Assembly: GCA_963738305.1 (NCBI GenBank)
Contig: CAVTVU010000001.1
Location: 1,178,001-1,242,000 of the forward strand
From: JBBRHQ01 sp963738305
Lineage (GTDB): Bacteria; Actinomycetota; Thermoleophilia; Solirubrobacterales; 70-9
DNA: 64,000 nucleotides
Direction of reading: 5' to 3'
Below, piece after piece: positions 8,544 to 16,770 of this stretch. Under the pieces are notes generated by a model, which was not told where the DNA came from, did no database searches, and saw only the letters and a list, made by a program, of their open reading frames with translations. Every line of letters starts with the position of its first letter. Within the stretch, counting starts at the first letter, position 1. Position numbers and translations under genes: made by a program.

Positions 8544-9878
8544 TGCTTCGCCCCCGCGCCGCCGGAGCCGTTCCCCGAGCGGGAGCCGCCGCCGCCCGCC
8601 GGCTGGCCCGGCCCGCCGCCGCCCGAGCCGGAGCCACCGCTCGCGGGCTTCCCCTGCCCGCCGGCGCCCGCGGTGCCGGCGCCCGCCACCTCGGCCGTGC
8701 CGTCGGGTGCGAGCCCGGCCTTGCGCTCGATGTCCTCGATCAGGGAGGTGGCGTCCGAGCGCGAGCGGAGGTCGTGGCCGGTGACCGAGCCCTGCTGGCG
8801 GGCGGGAAGAGAGGCGGTCTGGATCGGGCTTGCGTAGCGCTCCTGGTAGAGGTTGATGCCGAAGGGCAGGTCGTAGGGGAGGCCCCGGTAGAGCGCCACC
8901 CGCCCGCCCTCGTCGGTTCCGAGGAACCAGACCTGGCGAATCCCGTAGGCGGCCCCGAAGACGAGCGCCGCCAGTACGACTGCGGCGAGCGCCGCCGTCC
9001 CCGCGCGCCGTAGCCGTTTGCTCCGGCGCCGGGGCTGCTCCCTCCTCGTCTTCGTCCGCGCCGCCGCGCTGCGACGGCGGACCTCCTCGGCGGTGAAGCC
9101 CTCCTCTTCGGCGCTCGGACCGACCAAGGTCGGGCTCTCGGCCGCTGGAGCCGGGGCCGCGGCGTCGTCGAGCCGAAACGCGACGGCGGTGATGTTGTCC
9201 CTGCCGCCCTCGCGATTGGCCTCATCGATCAGCGCCCGGACCGCGGCGTCGAGGGAGGACGCGTCGGTGAGGAGCTTCTCGATCCTCGGCTCGCCGATCA
9301 TCGTCGTCAGCCCGTCAGAGCAGAGGAGATAGACGTCTCCGGGCAGGGCCTGGACCGTCTGCACGTCCACGTCGACCTCCGGCTCGGGGCCGAGCGCCCG
9401 GGTGATGATCGAGCGCTGGGGGTGACCCTCGGCCTGCTCGTCGGTGATCTGGCCCTTGCGCCGCATCTCCTCGACCAGAGAGTGGTCGCGGGTCAGTAGC
9501 TCGAGCGTGCCCTTGCGCAGGCGGTAGGCGCGGCTGTCGCCGACGTGGCCGATCGCCACCTCGTCGCTCTCGGCGTTGAACATCGCCGCGGTGATCGTCG
9601 TCCCCATCCCGGCGCGCGAGGGGTCGCTCGCGGGCCAGCTCGTGGATCTCGCGGTTGGCCGACTCGATCGTCTCCCGGAGGATCATCTCGGGGGCGCCGT
9701 CAGGCAGGTCGCGCTCGAAGGCGTCCGCCGCGGTCTTCGAGGCCACCTCCCCCGCCTGGGCCCCGCCCATGCCGTCGGCGACGAGGAAGACCGGCGCCCT
9801 GGCGAAGTAGGAGTCCTCGTTCGCCTGCCGCTGGCGGCCGGTGTCGGATCGGAAGGCGAGATCGGCGATCTTCAGCAC
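8540..9878 (-). CDS. pstP: PP2C-type Ser/Thr phosphatase PstP, one frameshift
   Basis: The phosphatase that resets the kinases of this operon. The N-terminal part (GTG at 9878; LAFRSDTGRQRQANEDS, then VADGMGG with metal-binding Asp) lies in one frame. The rest (HVGDSRAYRL, LLCSDGLT, EGGRDNITAV) lies in the next. Removing one G from the GGGG at 9620-9623 joins them into ERPSRAGMGTTITAAMF. Behind the catalytic domain come a basic stretch, one membrane helix near 8990-8950, and a Gly/Ser/Pro-rich extracytoplasmic tail. The start is two codons beyond the repaired fhaB stop with GGAG upstream. The lesion is most likely a sequence error. Confidence 0.85.
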
Positions 9879-9882
9879 CGGC

Positions 9883-10354
9883 TCACTCCAGCTCGAAGCG
9901 GAACTCGGTGTCCCCGATCCGGACCAGGTCTCCCGGCCACCAGCTCCGCCTCCCCGCTCAGCGAGGCGTCGTTCAGCAAGGTCCCGTTGGTGGAGTTCAT
10001 GTCCTCGACGTAGTAGCGGCCGCCGCGCATGTAGATCCTGGCGTGCAGGCCGGAGGCGTAGCGGTCCTCGATGCGGACGTCGGCGTCGGCCGAGCGGCCG
10101 ATCGAGAGCCCGCCGAAGAGGTCGAACCGCTCGCCGGCCGAGAGCCCGCCGCCGCGCTCGGCGACCAGCCAGGCGTCCTCGCCCTCGCGCGCGTTCTCCG
10201 CCGCCGGGAGGCTGTGGTACCCGGTCGCGTCGGGGGCCGGGGTGACGGTCCCGCGCAGGTCCTTGAGCGCGCTTCGGGCGATCCACAACAGGAACAGGTA
10301 GAGGACGGCCAGGAAGCCGAACTTGAGCGCTACTGAGATCGGCTCGTAGTCCAC
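9883..10354 (-). CDS. fhaB: FHA-domain membrane protein FhaB (FipA), one frameshift
   Basis: A roughly 156-residue protein beginning with a membrane helix (LKFGFLAVLYLFLLWIARSAL) followed by a forkhead-associated domain that binds phospho-threonine: GGLSIGRSADADVRI, SGLHARIYM, VEDMNSTNGTLLN. In mycobacteria the orthologue is phosphorylated by PknA/PknB and acts in division. The last 20 residues are out of frame as given. Deleting one base in the run at about 9931-9935 gives the normal FHA ending GDLVRIGDTEFRFELE and a TGA at 9883, four bases before the pstP start. Confidence 0.85.
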
Positions 10355-10358
10355 CGAC

Positions 10359-11117
10359 TCATTGCTCGAGGTCGAAGACGAAGGTGGTCGTGCCGACCGT
10401 GACCTCGTCGCCCGGCCGCAGCCGCGACGAGGAGACCCGCCTGCCGTTGACCTTGATCCCGTTGGTGGAGCCGAGATCGACTATCTGCCAATCCCCGGTG
10501 TCGGCGCGGCGCAGCTCCGCGTGGCGGCGCGAGACGTTGGGGTCGCGCAGCACGCAGTCGGTGTCCTTGGAGCGCCCGATCGTCGCCTTCGGCCCCTCGA
10601 GGACGTAGCGGCGGTCGTCGAGCGCGACGATCGCGCGGGTCGGAACGGGGCCGGTCTCGGGGCTCGGCGGCGGCGCGGCCTCGCGCTCCTTGACGGCCGA
10701 GTAGACCATCGTGTGGCCCTCCTCCCCCTGGCTCGGGCTCTCGCCCTCGCGGGCCGGCGGCTTGACCAGCCGCGTCTGGATCCCGAACTCGCCCAGCCGC
10801 AGGCGCTCGTCGGTCCGGAACGAGACGGCGGGGCGGGTGAGCAGGTCGTAGCCCCGGCGCCTCGCGTGCTCCAGCAGGTAGCCGGAGAGCTCCTGCTCGA
10901 GCGAGCGTTCGTACCCCTCCAGCTTGCCGCGGTCCTGGCGGGAGAGATGGACGATGTACTCGTTGGGAACGTAGACGCGCGATACCGACGCCGTCTGGTG
11001 AGCGTCCATCTCCTTGGCCAGCTTGCGGGCCAGCTCGACCGGCTGCACCTCGGAGCTGAAGGCACGGCTGAACACCCCTTCGACGAGGCCTTCGATCCGG
11101 GCTTCGAGATTGCGCAA
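10359..11117 (-). CDS. fhaA: FhaA: DUF3662 plus FHA domain protein
   Basis: The N-terminal DUF3662 domain (LEARIEGLVEGVFSRAFSSEVQPVELARKL) is followed by a low-complexity linker and a C-terminal FHA domain (ATIGRSKDTDCVL, SRRHAELRR, DLGSTNGIKVNG). In mycobacteria FhaA binds phosphorylated MviN and PknB and tempers peptidoglycan synthesis. The start is ambiguous. TTG at 11117 is the nearest standard start, but AAGGAG lies with ideal 6-base spacing before an ATC codon at 11126-11124, giving ISVLRNLEAR where relatives have MSVL. So the true start may be 11126, as a rare ATC or a miscalled ATG. The frame is open far upstream because of a frameshift in the preceding kinase. Confidence 0.87.
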   Translation of the reverse strand: MRNLEARIEGLVEGVFSRAFSSEVQPVELARKLAKEMDAHQTASVSRVYVPNEYIVHLSRQDRGKLEGYERSLEQELSGYLLEHARRRGYDLLTRPAVSFRTDERLRLGEFGIQTRLVKPPAREGESPSQGEEGHTMVYSAVKEREAAPPPSPETGPVPTRAIVALDDRRYVLEGPKATIGRSKDTDCVLRDPNVSRRHAELRRADTGDWQIVDLGSTNGIKVNGRRVSSSRLRPGDEVTVGTTTFVFDLEQ

Positions 11118-11152
11118 GACGCTGATGGCGGGCTCCTTGGCTTGGTCGAGAG

Positions 11153-11169
11153 CAGGCCCCCGGGGCCTG
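11153..11169. terminator. GC-rich hairpin between kinase and fhaA
   Basis: A 17-base perfect inverted repeat with half-site CAGGCCCC around one central base, so a stem with a small loop. It lies between the repaired kinase stop (11189) and the fhaA Shine-Dalgarno. There is no T-run on either side, so it may be a weak terminator or an RNA-processing stem. Confidence 0.35.
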
Positions 11170-11188
11170 GGTCCGCGGGGTGAGAATC

Positions 11189-12763
11189 CTACGGAAGTGT
11201 CGGCCCCCGACTGCCCGCACCGGCAGCGGCCGGCGCATGCGGGCGCCTGGCCAGGCCGGTATGCGAACCGCTCAGCGGGTGGCGCGCCGAGCCAGGCGCG
11301 AACGGGAGCAAGGATCAGTCCGGCGATCAGCGCCGCGGCGCACCAGATTGCCATGCCCGCGAAGAAGCGGGGACTGCTGAGAAGGGGCCAGATGACGCTG
11401 GACAGCGCCGTGGGGGCGGAGTCCTGCCAACCGCGTGGCGGCGTCACCGAGGCTCCGAGAAGGAGGTCGCGGCGCAGCACTACCTCGGCGATGCTGACCC
11501 AGACGAACCCCGTCGCGGCGAGCACGACACGGTCCCGCCAGCGGCCGGCCAGGCCGGCCACCGCCGGGAAGATGGGAGCGAGGCCGAGGGCGCCGAGCGG
11601 TGGCGCTGCCGCCGGGACGATCAGGCCGCCACCGCGGCTGCCGATCAGGAGGGCGGGCGGCGCCGCGATCAGCCCGAAGAGCAATGCCGCCCCGGGCCGA
11701 GAGACGGCGACGCAGCCATGCCACGAGGCCGAGGACGGCGAGCAGGTAGCCGACCCGTGGGCGCAGAAGCCAGGCCGCGGCGACGGCCGGGACCAGCAGG
11801 TACGCCCAGGGCGGGCCTGCCGGGCCTGCCGAGATCATTCCCGCGGCGGTCAGCCCGGAGGCCGCGGCCGCCGAGGCGACATCGGCGACCTCGAAGCCCG
11901 CCGTGCCGGCCCGGAGAGCAGCGAAGTGCGGGTGCGGGGGTGGCAGGGACCTCTCGCTCTCCAGCTGGTCCAGGGAGGACTCGATCGCGGTCCCCAGCTC
12001 CTCGACGCTGGGGCGCAGGTCGGGATCGGGCTCGAGCGAAGCGTCAATCGCGTCGACGACCGGGACCGGCAGGTCGGGCCGGACGCGGCCGAGAGAAGGG
12101 ACCGGGGTGCCGATCGAGCGCGCCGTCGCCGTAGGCGTCGCCCGGCGGTGAGGGTTGACCCCGCTCCAGCACTCGTACAGGGTCAGTGCCAGGCCGTAGA
12201 CGTCGGCTTCCGGACCGGCAGGGCCTCCGTCAGCCTGCTCGGGGGCCATGTAGGCGAGCGTGCCCACCACAGTCCCCGTCGTTGTCAGGCCCGTCCGTGT
12301 CGAGGACCCTGGCGATCCCGAAGTCCATCAGCTTCGCGGGCGCTGCCGCGGCCGGGACCAGGACGTTCTGCGGCTTGATGTCGCGGTGGATCACCCCCCG
12401 CGAGTGGGCGTGATCGAGGGCCTCGCAGATGTCCGCGCCCACCTCGGCGACCTCCCGATCGCAGAGTTCACCCTCGCCGGTGAGCTCGTGCAGGGTGGCG
12501 CCGTCGACCAGCTCGCTGACCAGGTACGTCCTGCCCTCCTCCTCGCCGAGCTCGTAGAGGGTGACGATGCCGCGGTGGTTGAGCCGCGCCGCGGCCTGGG
12601 CCTCGCGGAGTACCCGGCTCCCACTCCCGGCACCGGCTTCGATCACCTTGACGGCCACGTCGCGCTCGAGCCGGTTGTCCCAGGCTCGGTAGACAACGCC
12701 AAAGCCGCCACTCCCGAGTCTCTGCTCGATTCGGAAGCGATTGAGTACCACTGAACCCATCAC
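11189..12763 (-). CDS. Ser/Thr kinase with polytopic membrane C-terminus, three frameshifts
   Basis: The kinase domain starts VVLNRFRIEQRLGSGGFGVVY and contains VAVKVIE, RGVIHRDIKPQN and LMDFGIAR. A +1 in the CCC at 12290-12292 then breaks the frame; repair gives DGLTTTGTVVGTLAYMAPEQ. After the kinase lobe comes a hydrophobic region with at least six predicted membrane segments. It is broken again at the CCCC at 11690-11693 (repair gives RGAALLFGLIAAPPALLIG). A third +1 near 11270 would give a stop at 11189; with three insertions the span is divisible by three. As given, the last part runs into fhaA, which I treat as an artefact. The first gene of the fhaA-to-ddl operon, it is unusual in ending in a membrane bundle, not an outer sensor domain. 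Confidence 0.7.
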
Positions 12764-12902
12764 GGCTCATTCGGCTTCGACGCCGAGGGTCGCAGGCCTG
12801 CCCGACCGCGCAAGAATGACACCGATCCGCGGCGGCTCTCCGCGCCGGGTCCCCCGCAGCGTTCATACTTGCCGCCGAGCCGACTGCCCCGGAGACTCTC
12901 CT

Positions 12903-13982
12903 TTGGATCCATTCGACGAGGAATCCTCAGCATCACCGACCAGCGAGCAGTCCCTGCCTCGACGAGCGCCGCGAGAGCGGAGGCCGCGGAGGGCGCGCCG
13001 GCAGCAGGTGATGGCGAGGCGGGGGATCGCGCTCGGGGCGGCCCTGATCGTCCTCATCCTGCTGGTGCTGGGAATTCGCGGCTGCCTCGACGCCCGCCAT
13101 GAGCGGGCCCTGACCGATTACGCCCGCAACGTCTCCCAGATCGTCGACGAGACCGCCCAGACCAGCAAGCGATTCTTCGCCCGCCTCGAGGATCCCGGCA
13201 CCGCCTCGGTGACCGACTTCGTCACCGAGACCAACGCCGACCGCAGCGCCATGGACGCCTTCCTGACCCGGGTCGACAGCCTCGACGCGCCGGGCGACAT
13301 GGGCGGCGCCCAGCACGCCCTCGAGCTGACCTACGAGCTGCGGGCCGCCGCTTTCGGCAAGATCGCAGACAAGATGAGCACCGCCCTCGGTGACGCCGGC
13401 CGGGAGCGCGCCGTCGCCAGCATCGCCAACCAGATGAGGACACTCCTGGCCAGCGATGTCCTATACGCGCAGGTCGTCGCGCCCGAGATCAACGGCGTCC
13501 TCGCCGACCAGGGGATCGAGGGCTCCGACGTCCCGGACAGCCTCTTCATCCCCAACGGCGACACCAAGTGGCTGGAGGCCAGCACGATCGACGACTCGCT
13601 CGGCCAGGTGAGCGGCGCCTCGGCGGCCGCCACGCCAGGACTCCACGGCACCGGACTGCTGGCCACCACCATCAACGGGGTCACCCTCACCGAGGGCACG
13701 CCGGCGACGGTCACGACCAGCGGTCCTCCCGCCGTCGACGTCCAGGTCCAGAACCAGGGCGACTCGGAGGAGAGCGGCGTCACGGTGGGGGTGTCGGTGG
13801 ACGGGGGCGCGGCGACGACCGAGCAGATCAGCTCGATCGCGGCGGGTGCGACCCAGACAGCGACGGTGCAGCTGCCCTCGACGCCGAAGGGCCAGGTGAC
13901 GCTCGACGTCGAGGTCGACGCGGTCCCCGGCGAACAGGTCACCGACAACAACAAGGCCTCCTACACGGTCACGTTCGGTTAG
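12903..13982 (+). CDS. Membrane-anchored protein with CARDB-like C-terminal domain
   Basis: A 359-residue protein. It has a basic, Arg-rich cytoplasmic segment, one membrane helix (IALGAALIVLILLVLGIRGC), a helical extracytoplasmic region of about 170 residues, and a C-terminal Ig-like beta domain. That domain (GVTLTEGTPATVTTSGPPAVDVQVQN and DNNKASYTVTF) looks like the CARDB adhesion fold. The start is TTG at 12903, with GGAG at 12891-12894 eight bases ahead; ATGs further upstream have no ribosome site. It is the first gene of a tight run with DUF4446 and pheA, and divergent from the kinase operon. The function is unknown, but its place beside the wall-signalling operon suggests an envelope role. 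Confidence 0.7.
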   Translation: MDPFDEESSASPTSEQSLPRRAPRERRPRRARRQQVMARRGIALGAALIVLILLVLGIRGCLDARHERALTDYARNVSQIVDETAQTSKRFFARLEDPGTASVTDFVTETNADRSAMDAFLTRVDSLDAPGDMGGAQHALELTYELRAAAFGKIADKMSTALGDAGRERAVASIANQMRTLLASDVLYAQVVAPEINGVLADQGIEGSDVPDSLFIPNGDTKWLEASTIDDSLGQVSGASAAATPGLHGTGLLATTINGVTLTEGTPATVTTSGPPAVDVQVQNQGDSEESGVTVGVSVDGGAATTEQISSIAAGATQTATVQLPSTPKGQVTLDVEVDAVPGEQVTDNNKASYTVTFG

Positions 13983-13989
13983 AGGAGCG

Positions 13990-14514
13990 GTGGATGAGCT
14001 GACGACAGCGGCGGGGATCGTCGCCCTCTCAGCAGCATTCCTCGCGCTCTTGGCCCTCGCTCTCTGCATCGTCCTCACCCGCCGGCTGCGCCGCCTCCGC
14101 TCCTCCCAGCAGGTGCTGCTCGGCGAGGGAGGGAACCGCGACCTGATCGCTCACGCGAGCGAGCTCGACAGCCGCCTCGCGGGGCTGGCCGGGGCGGTGC
14201 AGGAGGCGATCGGCCTGCTGGAGACGCGCGACGCCGAGCTGCAGGCGGCGCTCGAGGGCGCCGTCAGCCACGTCGCAGTCGTCCGCTACGACGCGATGGG
14301 CGAGATGGCGGGACGCCAATCCAGCTCCGTCGCGCTGCTCGACTCCCACCATTGCGGGGTCGTCCTCTCCTCGATCCTGCATCGCGACCAGGCCCGGCTC
14401 TACGCGAAGGGCATCGTCGACGGGGTTCCGGAGATGGACCTCTCGCCCGAGGAGCAGGAGGCAATCGATGCGGCACTGCGCCCAAGGGGTCCCGCGGGCG
14501 GGGTTGACGCATGA
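13990..14514 (+). CDS. DUF4446 family membrane protein
   Basis: A 174-residue protein with a GTG start and GAGGAG just upstream, 7 bases after the preceding stop. One N-terminal membrane helix (VALSAAFLALLALALCIVL) is followed by a charged helical region and the conserved DUF4446 core: VVRYDAMGEMAG, SVALLDSHHCGVVLSSI and YAKGI. The family is common near the origin in Firmicutes and Actinobacteria; no biochemical role is known to me. Its end overlaps the pheA start by four bases. Confidence 0.82.
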   Translation: MDELTTAAGIVALSAAFLALLALALCIVLTRRLRRLRSSQQVLLGEGGNRDLIAHASELDSRLAGLAGAVQEAIGLLETRDAELQAALEGAVSHVAVVRYDAMGEMAGRQSSSVALLDSHHCGVVLSSILHRDQARLYAKGIVDGVPEMDLSPEEQEAIDAALRPRGPAGGVDA

Positions 14515-15363
14515 AGCGGATCGCCTACCTGGGCCCCGAGGGCACGTTCACCGAGGACGCGCTGAGGGCGGCTCTGGGGGACGGGGAGAGGTTCGAGGGG
14601 TTGCGCACCGCCACAGTCCATGATGCGATCTTGGCGGTGCAGGACGGCGAGGCCGACCGCGCCCTCGTCCCGTTCGAGAACTCGATCGAGGGATCGGTGC
14701 GGGCGACGCTCGACGCGCTGGCGCTAGAAGCTGACGGGGTGACGATCATCGGCGAGTACGACCACGTCGTCAGCCCCAGTCTGATCGCCCACCGGACGCT
14801 GGAACCCGATCAGATCGAGGCGGTGCTCTCCCATCCCCAGGCTCTGGCTCAGTGCGCCCGGTTCCTTCGCGAGAGCCTCGCCGGGGCGGAGCTGCGCGCA
14901 GTCGACAGCACCGCCGAGGCTGTCCGCCTCGTCGGTGCCTCGGACCGTCCCTGGGCGGCCCTGGCGGCAGCGACCGCGGCGGCGCTCTACGGCTGCGTCG
15001 TGCTGCGGGAAGGTGTCGCCGACGAGGCCGACAACGTGACCCGCTTCGTGTGGCTGGCTCCGGCGGGCAGCGCGGCCAGCGGCGAGGGGCCGTGGAAGAC
15101 CAGCCTCGTCTTCTCCGAGCTGGGTGAGGACCATCCCGGCGCGCTGGTCGATGCGCTGCTCGAGTTCTCGGGGCGTGAGATCAACCTGACGCGGATCGAG
15201 TCGAGACCACTTCGCCAGGGCGGGCTCGGTCGCTACATGTTCTTCTGCGACCTGGAGGGGGCGATCTCCGACCCCGTGGTCGGAGCGGCGGTCGAGGGAT
15301 TGCGGGCCAAGGCGGATTCCGTGCAGGTGCTCGGGCTCCTATCCCGTGCGGGCCACCCTCTAG
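14511..15363 (+). CDS. pheA: Prephenate dehydratase, C-terminal frameshift
   Basis: Converts prephenate to phenylpyruvate, the committed step to phenylalanine. The catalytic domain starts IAYLGPEGTFTEDAL and contains VPFENSIEGSV and the DNVTRFVWL block. The ACT domain follows with KTSLVF, GALVDALLEFSGREINLTRIESRP. As given, the frame runs past the next gene's start to 15551 with an odd tail. Removing one G from the GGG at 15333-15335 gives the normal ending LGSYPVRATL and a TAG at 15361-15363, 13 bases before the HNH gene. The ATG overlaps the DUF4446 stop, so it is co-translated. Confidence 0.9.
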
Positions 15364-15366
15364 AAT
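15361..15366 (+). promoter_or_regulatory. -10 element of the HNH gene
   Basis: TAGAAT, overlapping the repaired pheA stop and ending 10 bases before the ATG at 15377. Spacing implies a very short leader. Confidence 0.4.
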
Positions 15367-15376
15367 CGCCCGCGAG

Positions 15377-15976
15377 ATGGCTAAGAGTCGCGCCTCGGCC
15401 GCAGGAGCGAGGGCCGCGAAGTCGGGCCCCTCCAAAGCGGACGCGACGGCTGGGGCAGGGCTCCGGTCCGGTGCCCGGGTGCTCGTTCTCAACGCGACCT
15501 ATGAGCCGATCAACGTCTGCACGGTTCGGCGAGCTGCGGTCCTCGTGCTGAAGGAGAAGGCCGAGGTGCTCGAGCGCGGCAAGCGCGCCCTGCACTCCGA
15601 GCGGCTGACGATGGAGCGGCCGATCGTGATCCGCCTGGTCAGCTACGTGCGCATCCCGCGCGACGCGCACCGCCGCAAGATCACCCGCAAGGCGGTCCTC
15701 GCCCGCGACTCCTGGACCTGCCAGTACTGCGGCTCGCGCAAGCCGGGGCTGACGGTCGACCACGTCATCCCGCGCAGCCGCGGTGGCAAGTCGGTCTGGG
15801 AGAACATCGTCGCCTCCTGCGCCTCCTGTAACCGCCGCAAGGGGAACCGCCTGCCGCGGGAGATCCAGATGCACCCCGCCAGCCGGCCCTCGGCGCCGGG
15901 CCCGACGGTCTTCATCCGGATCGCCAGCCCCACCATCCCGACCGCCTGGCGCCAGTACCTGCCGGCCGTGGCATGA
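15377..15976 (+). CDS. HNH endonuclease family protein
   Basis: A 199-residue protein. The N-terminal region (VLVLNATYEPINVCTVRRAAVLVLKEKAEVLE) is typical of the actinobacterial and cyanobacterial stand-alone HNH family. The nuclease motif is complete: CQYCGSRKPGLTVDHVIPRSRGG, then ENIVASCASCNRRKG, giving two zinc-binding CxxC pairs and the catalytic His. A low-complexity Ala/Ser/Arg head precedes it. The cellular role is unknown; members are chromosomal housekeeping-like genes, with no sign here of mobility. Its stop overlaps the next ATG. Confidence 0.85.
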   Translation: MAKSRASAAGARAAKSGPSKADATAGAGLRSGARVLVLNATYEPINVCTVRRAAVLVLKEKAEVLERGKRALHSERLTMERPIVIRLVSYVRIPRDAHRRKITRKAVLARDSWTCQYCGSRKPGLTVDHVIPRSRGGKSVWENIVASCASCNRRKGNRLPREIQMHPASRPSAPGPTVFIRIASPTIPTAWRQYLPAVA

Positions 15977-16539
15977 AGGCCGCCGGAGGGTTGCTTGTTG
16001 CGGTGGTGGCGCTGGCCTGCGCTGCCACTCCGGCGGCGGCCCACACCTACACCTACCCGAACCCCTCCGACCCCACGATCAGAGCGCCGCGGGTCATCGC
16101 CGGTGTGCACATCGGGCAACGGCTCGACGCGGCGCGGCGGGCTTGGGGGCCCGGTCGGGGAGGCTGCCGGGTGGACGTCTCCGGCAACACCGTCTGCACC
16201 TACGGGAACGACCGCGAGGAGGGGCGCGGCGTCGCCTACTTCGCAGCCGAGGGCACCAGCCCCTCGAGTCGTGTTTACCTCGTGACGATTGCAGTTTGGC
16301 TGCGCCTTGGGGTGACCCCCGTCTACAAGGGTCCGCTGATGCGGATCAGGACCAAGCACGGAATCGGCCTGGGCTCGACCTCCCGGCGGCTGCGGCGCGC
16401 CTACCCGCGGCTGCGGCGGAATTCACTCGGGTTCTACCTACGACGGGGCAGGACCGAGATGGAATTCGACACCTTCAACAGCACCAACCACCACCGGGTC
16501 ACGACGATCTCGATCTCCCGCCTCGGAAGCGCCGGATAA
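15973..16539 (+). CDS. Secreted protein of unknown function
   Basis: A 188-residue protein with a clear Sec signal peptide (GGLLVAVVALACAATPAAAH, cleavage after AAA). The mature part has GVHIGQRLDAARRAWG and GIGLGSTSRRLRRAYP, two similar segments of the kind found in secreted repeats that start with I-x-L/I-G. It also has one Cys pair (GGCRVDV and TVCTYG) that could form a disulfide. ATGA overlap with the HNH gene stop indicates co-translation. No family name can be given. Confidence 0.65.
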   Translation: MKAAGGLLVAVVALACAATPAAAHTYTYPNPSDPTIRAPRVIAGVHIGQRLDAARRAWGPGRGGCRVDVSGNTVCTYGNDREEGRGVAYFAAEGTSPSSRVYLVTIAVWLRLGVTPVYKGPLMRIRTKHGIGLGSTSRRLRRAYPRLRRNSLGFYLRRGRTEMEFDTFNSTNHHRVTTISISRLGSAG

Positions 16540-16543
16540 ACAC

Positions 16544-16567
16544 GAGGGCCGCCCGAAGGCGGCCCTC
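16544..16567 (-). terminator. UUCG-loop hairpin terminator
   Basis: A perfect 10-base-pair stem (GAGGGCCGCC) closes a loop that reads TTCG on the minus strand, i.e. the very stable cUUCGg tetraloop. It is followed on that strand by GTGTTTAT. It therefore best terminates the minus-strand transcript (gyrA and the RNA unit after it). It can also serve the converging secreted-protein gene. Confidence 0.7.
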
Positions 16568-16571
16568 GCAG

Positions 16572-16674
16572 GTGCGTCGGGAAGCGAGGCGGGAGGGTTC
16601 AACAACCGGTAGGGACAAGGTCCGGTCCCCCGCTTCGCCGGTGCCCGGGTGAGATTCCGCCGGGCGGCACGCAC
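16572..16674 (-). ncRNA. Candidate multi-helix structured RNA
   Basis: This span folds by eye into a closed, branched structure. The outer helix pairs 16572-16577 with 16669-16674. A 10-bp helix (one wobble) pairs 16584-16593 with 16629-16638 and encloses two small hairpins (16596-16599/16604-16607 and 16613-16616/16625-16628). A separate 6-bp hairpin pairs 16643-16648 with 16660-16665. It lies between a tiny ORF and a UUCG terminator on the minus strand, hence my strand choice. I could not match it to cobalamin, FMN, TPP, c-di-AMP, SRP, 6S or tmRNA consensus features. It could be a 3' element of gyrA mRNA or an independent small RNA. Confidence 0.4.
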
Positions 16675-16680
16675 GGCCTC

Positions 16681-16725
16681 CTAGCGGCCCTGCACCTCCA
16701 GAGTCCCCGCAAGCATGTCAATCAA
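16681..16725 (-). CDS. Tiny ORF with near-perfect Shine-Dalgarno
   Basis: Fourteen codons from TTG at 16725 (MIDMLAGTLEVQGR) or eleven from the ATG at 16716, ending TAG at 16681. Upstream, 16745-16734 reads AGAAAGGAGGTG on the minus strand, complementary over 12 bases to the usual 16S rRNA 3' tail; spacing to the TTG is about 9 bases. It sits just after gyrA and ends 6 bases before the structured RNA. This looks like a leader-peptide or ribosome-binding decoy arrangement. Coding status is inference only. Confidence 0.35.
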   Translation of the reverse strand: MIDMLAGTLEVQGR

Positions 16726-16770
16726 GTTAGGACCACCTCCTTTCTCTGGTGACCGATTGAAGCACACACC

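Noticed and set aside
10359..11684. One continuous frame joining the membrane part of the kinase to FhaA
   Set aside because: The linker has no family similarity, and a third +1 in the kinase gives a stop at 11189 with correct length arithmetic. A fusion is less likely than an error.
15334..15551. A 60-residue C-terminal extension of PheA overlapping the HNH gene
   Set aside because: Removing one G restores the standard LGSYP ending and a stop before the HNH gene.
16572..16674. Cobalamin, FMN, TPP or c-di-AMP riboswitch
   Set aside because: Short pieces such as GGGTGAGATTCC recall FMN or cobalamin elements, but the surrounding conserved blocks and their order are missing, so no class was assigned.
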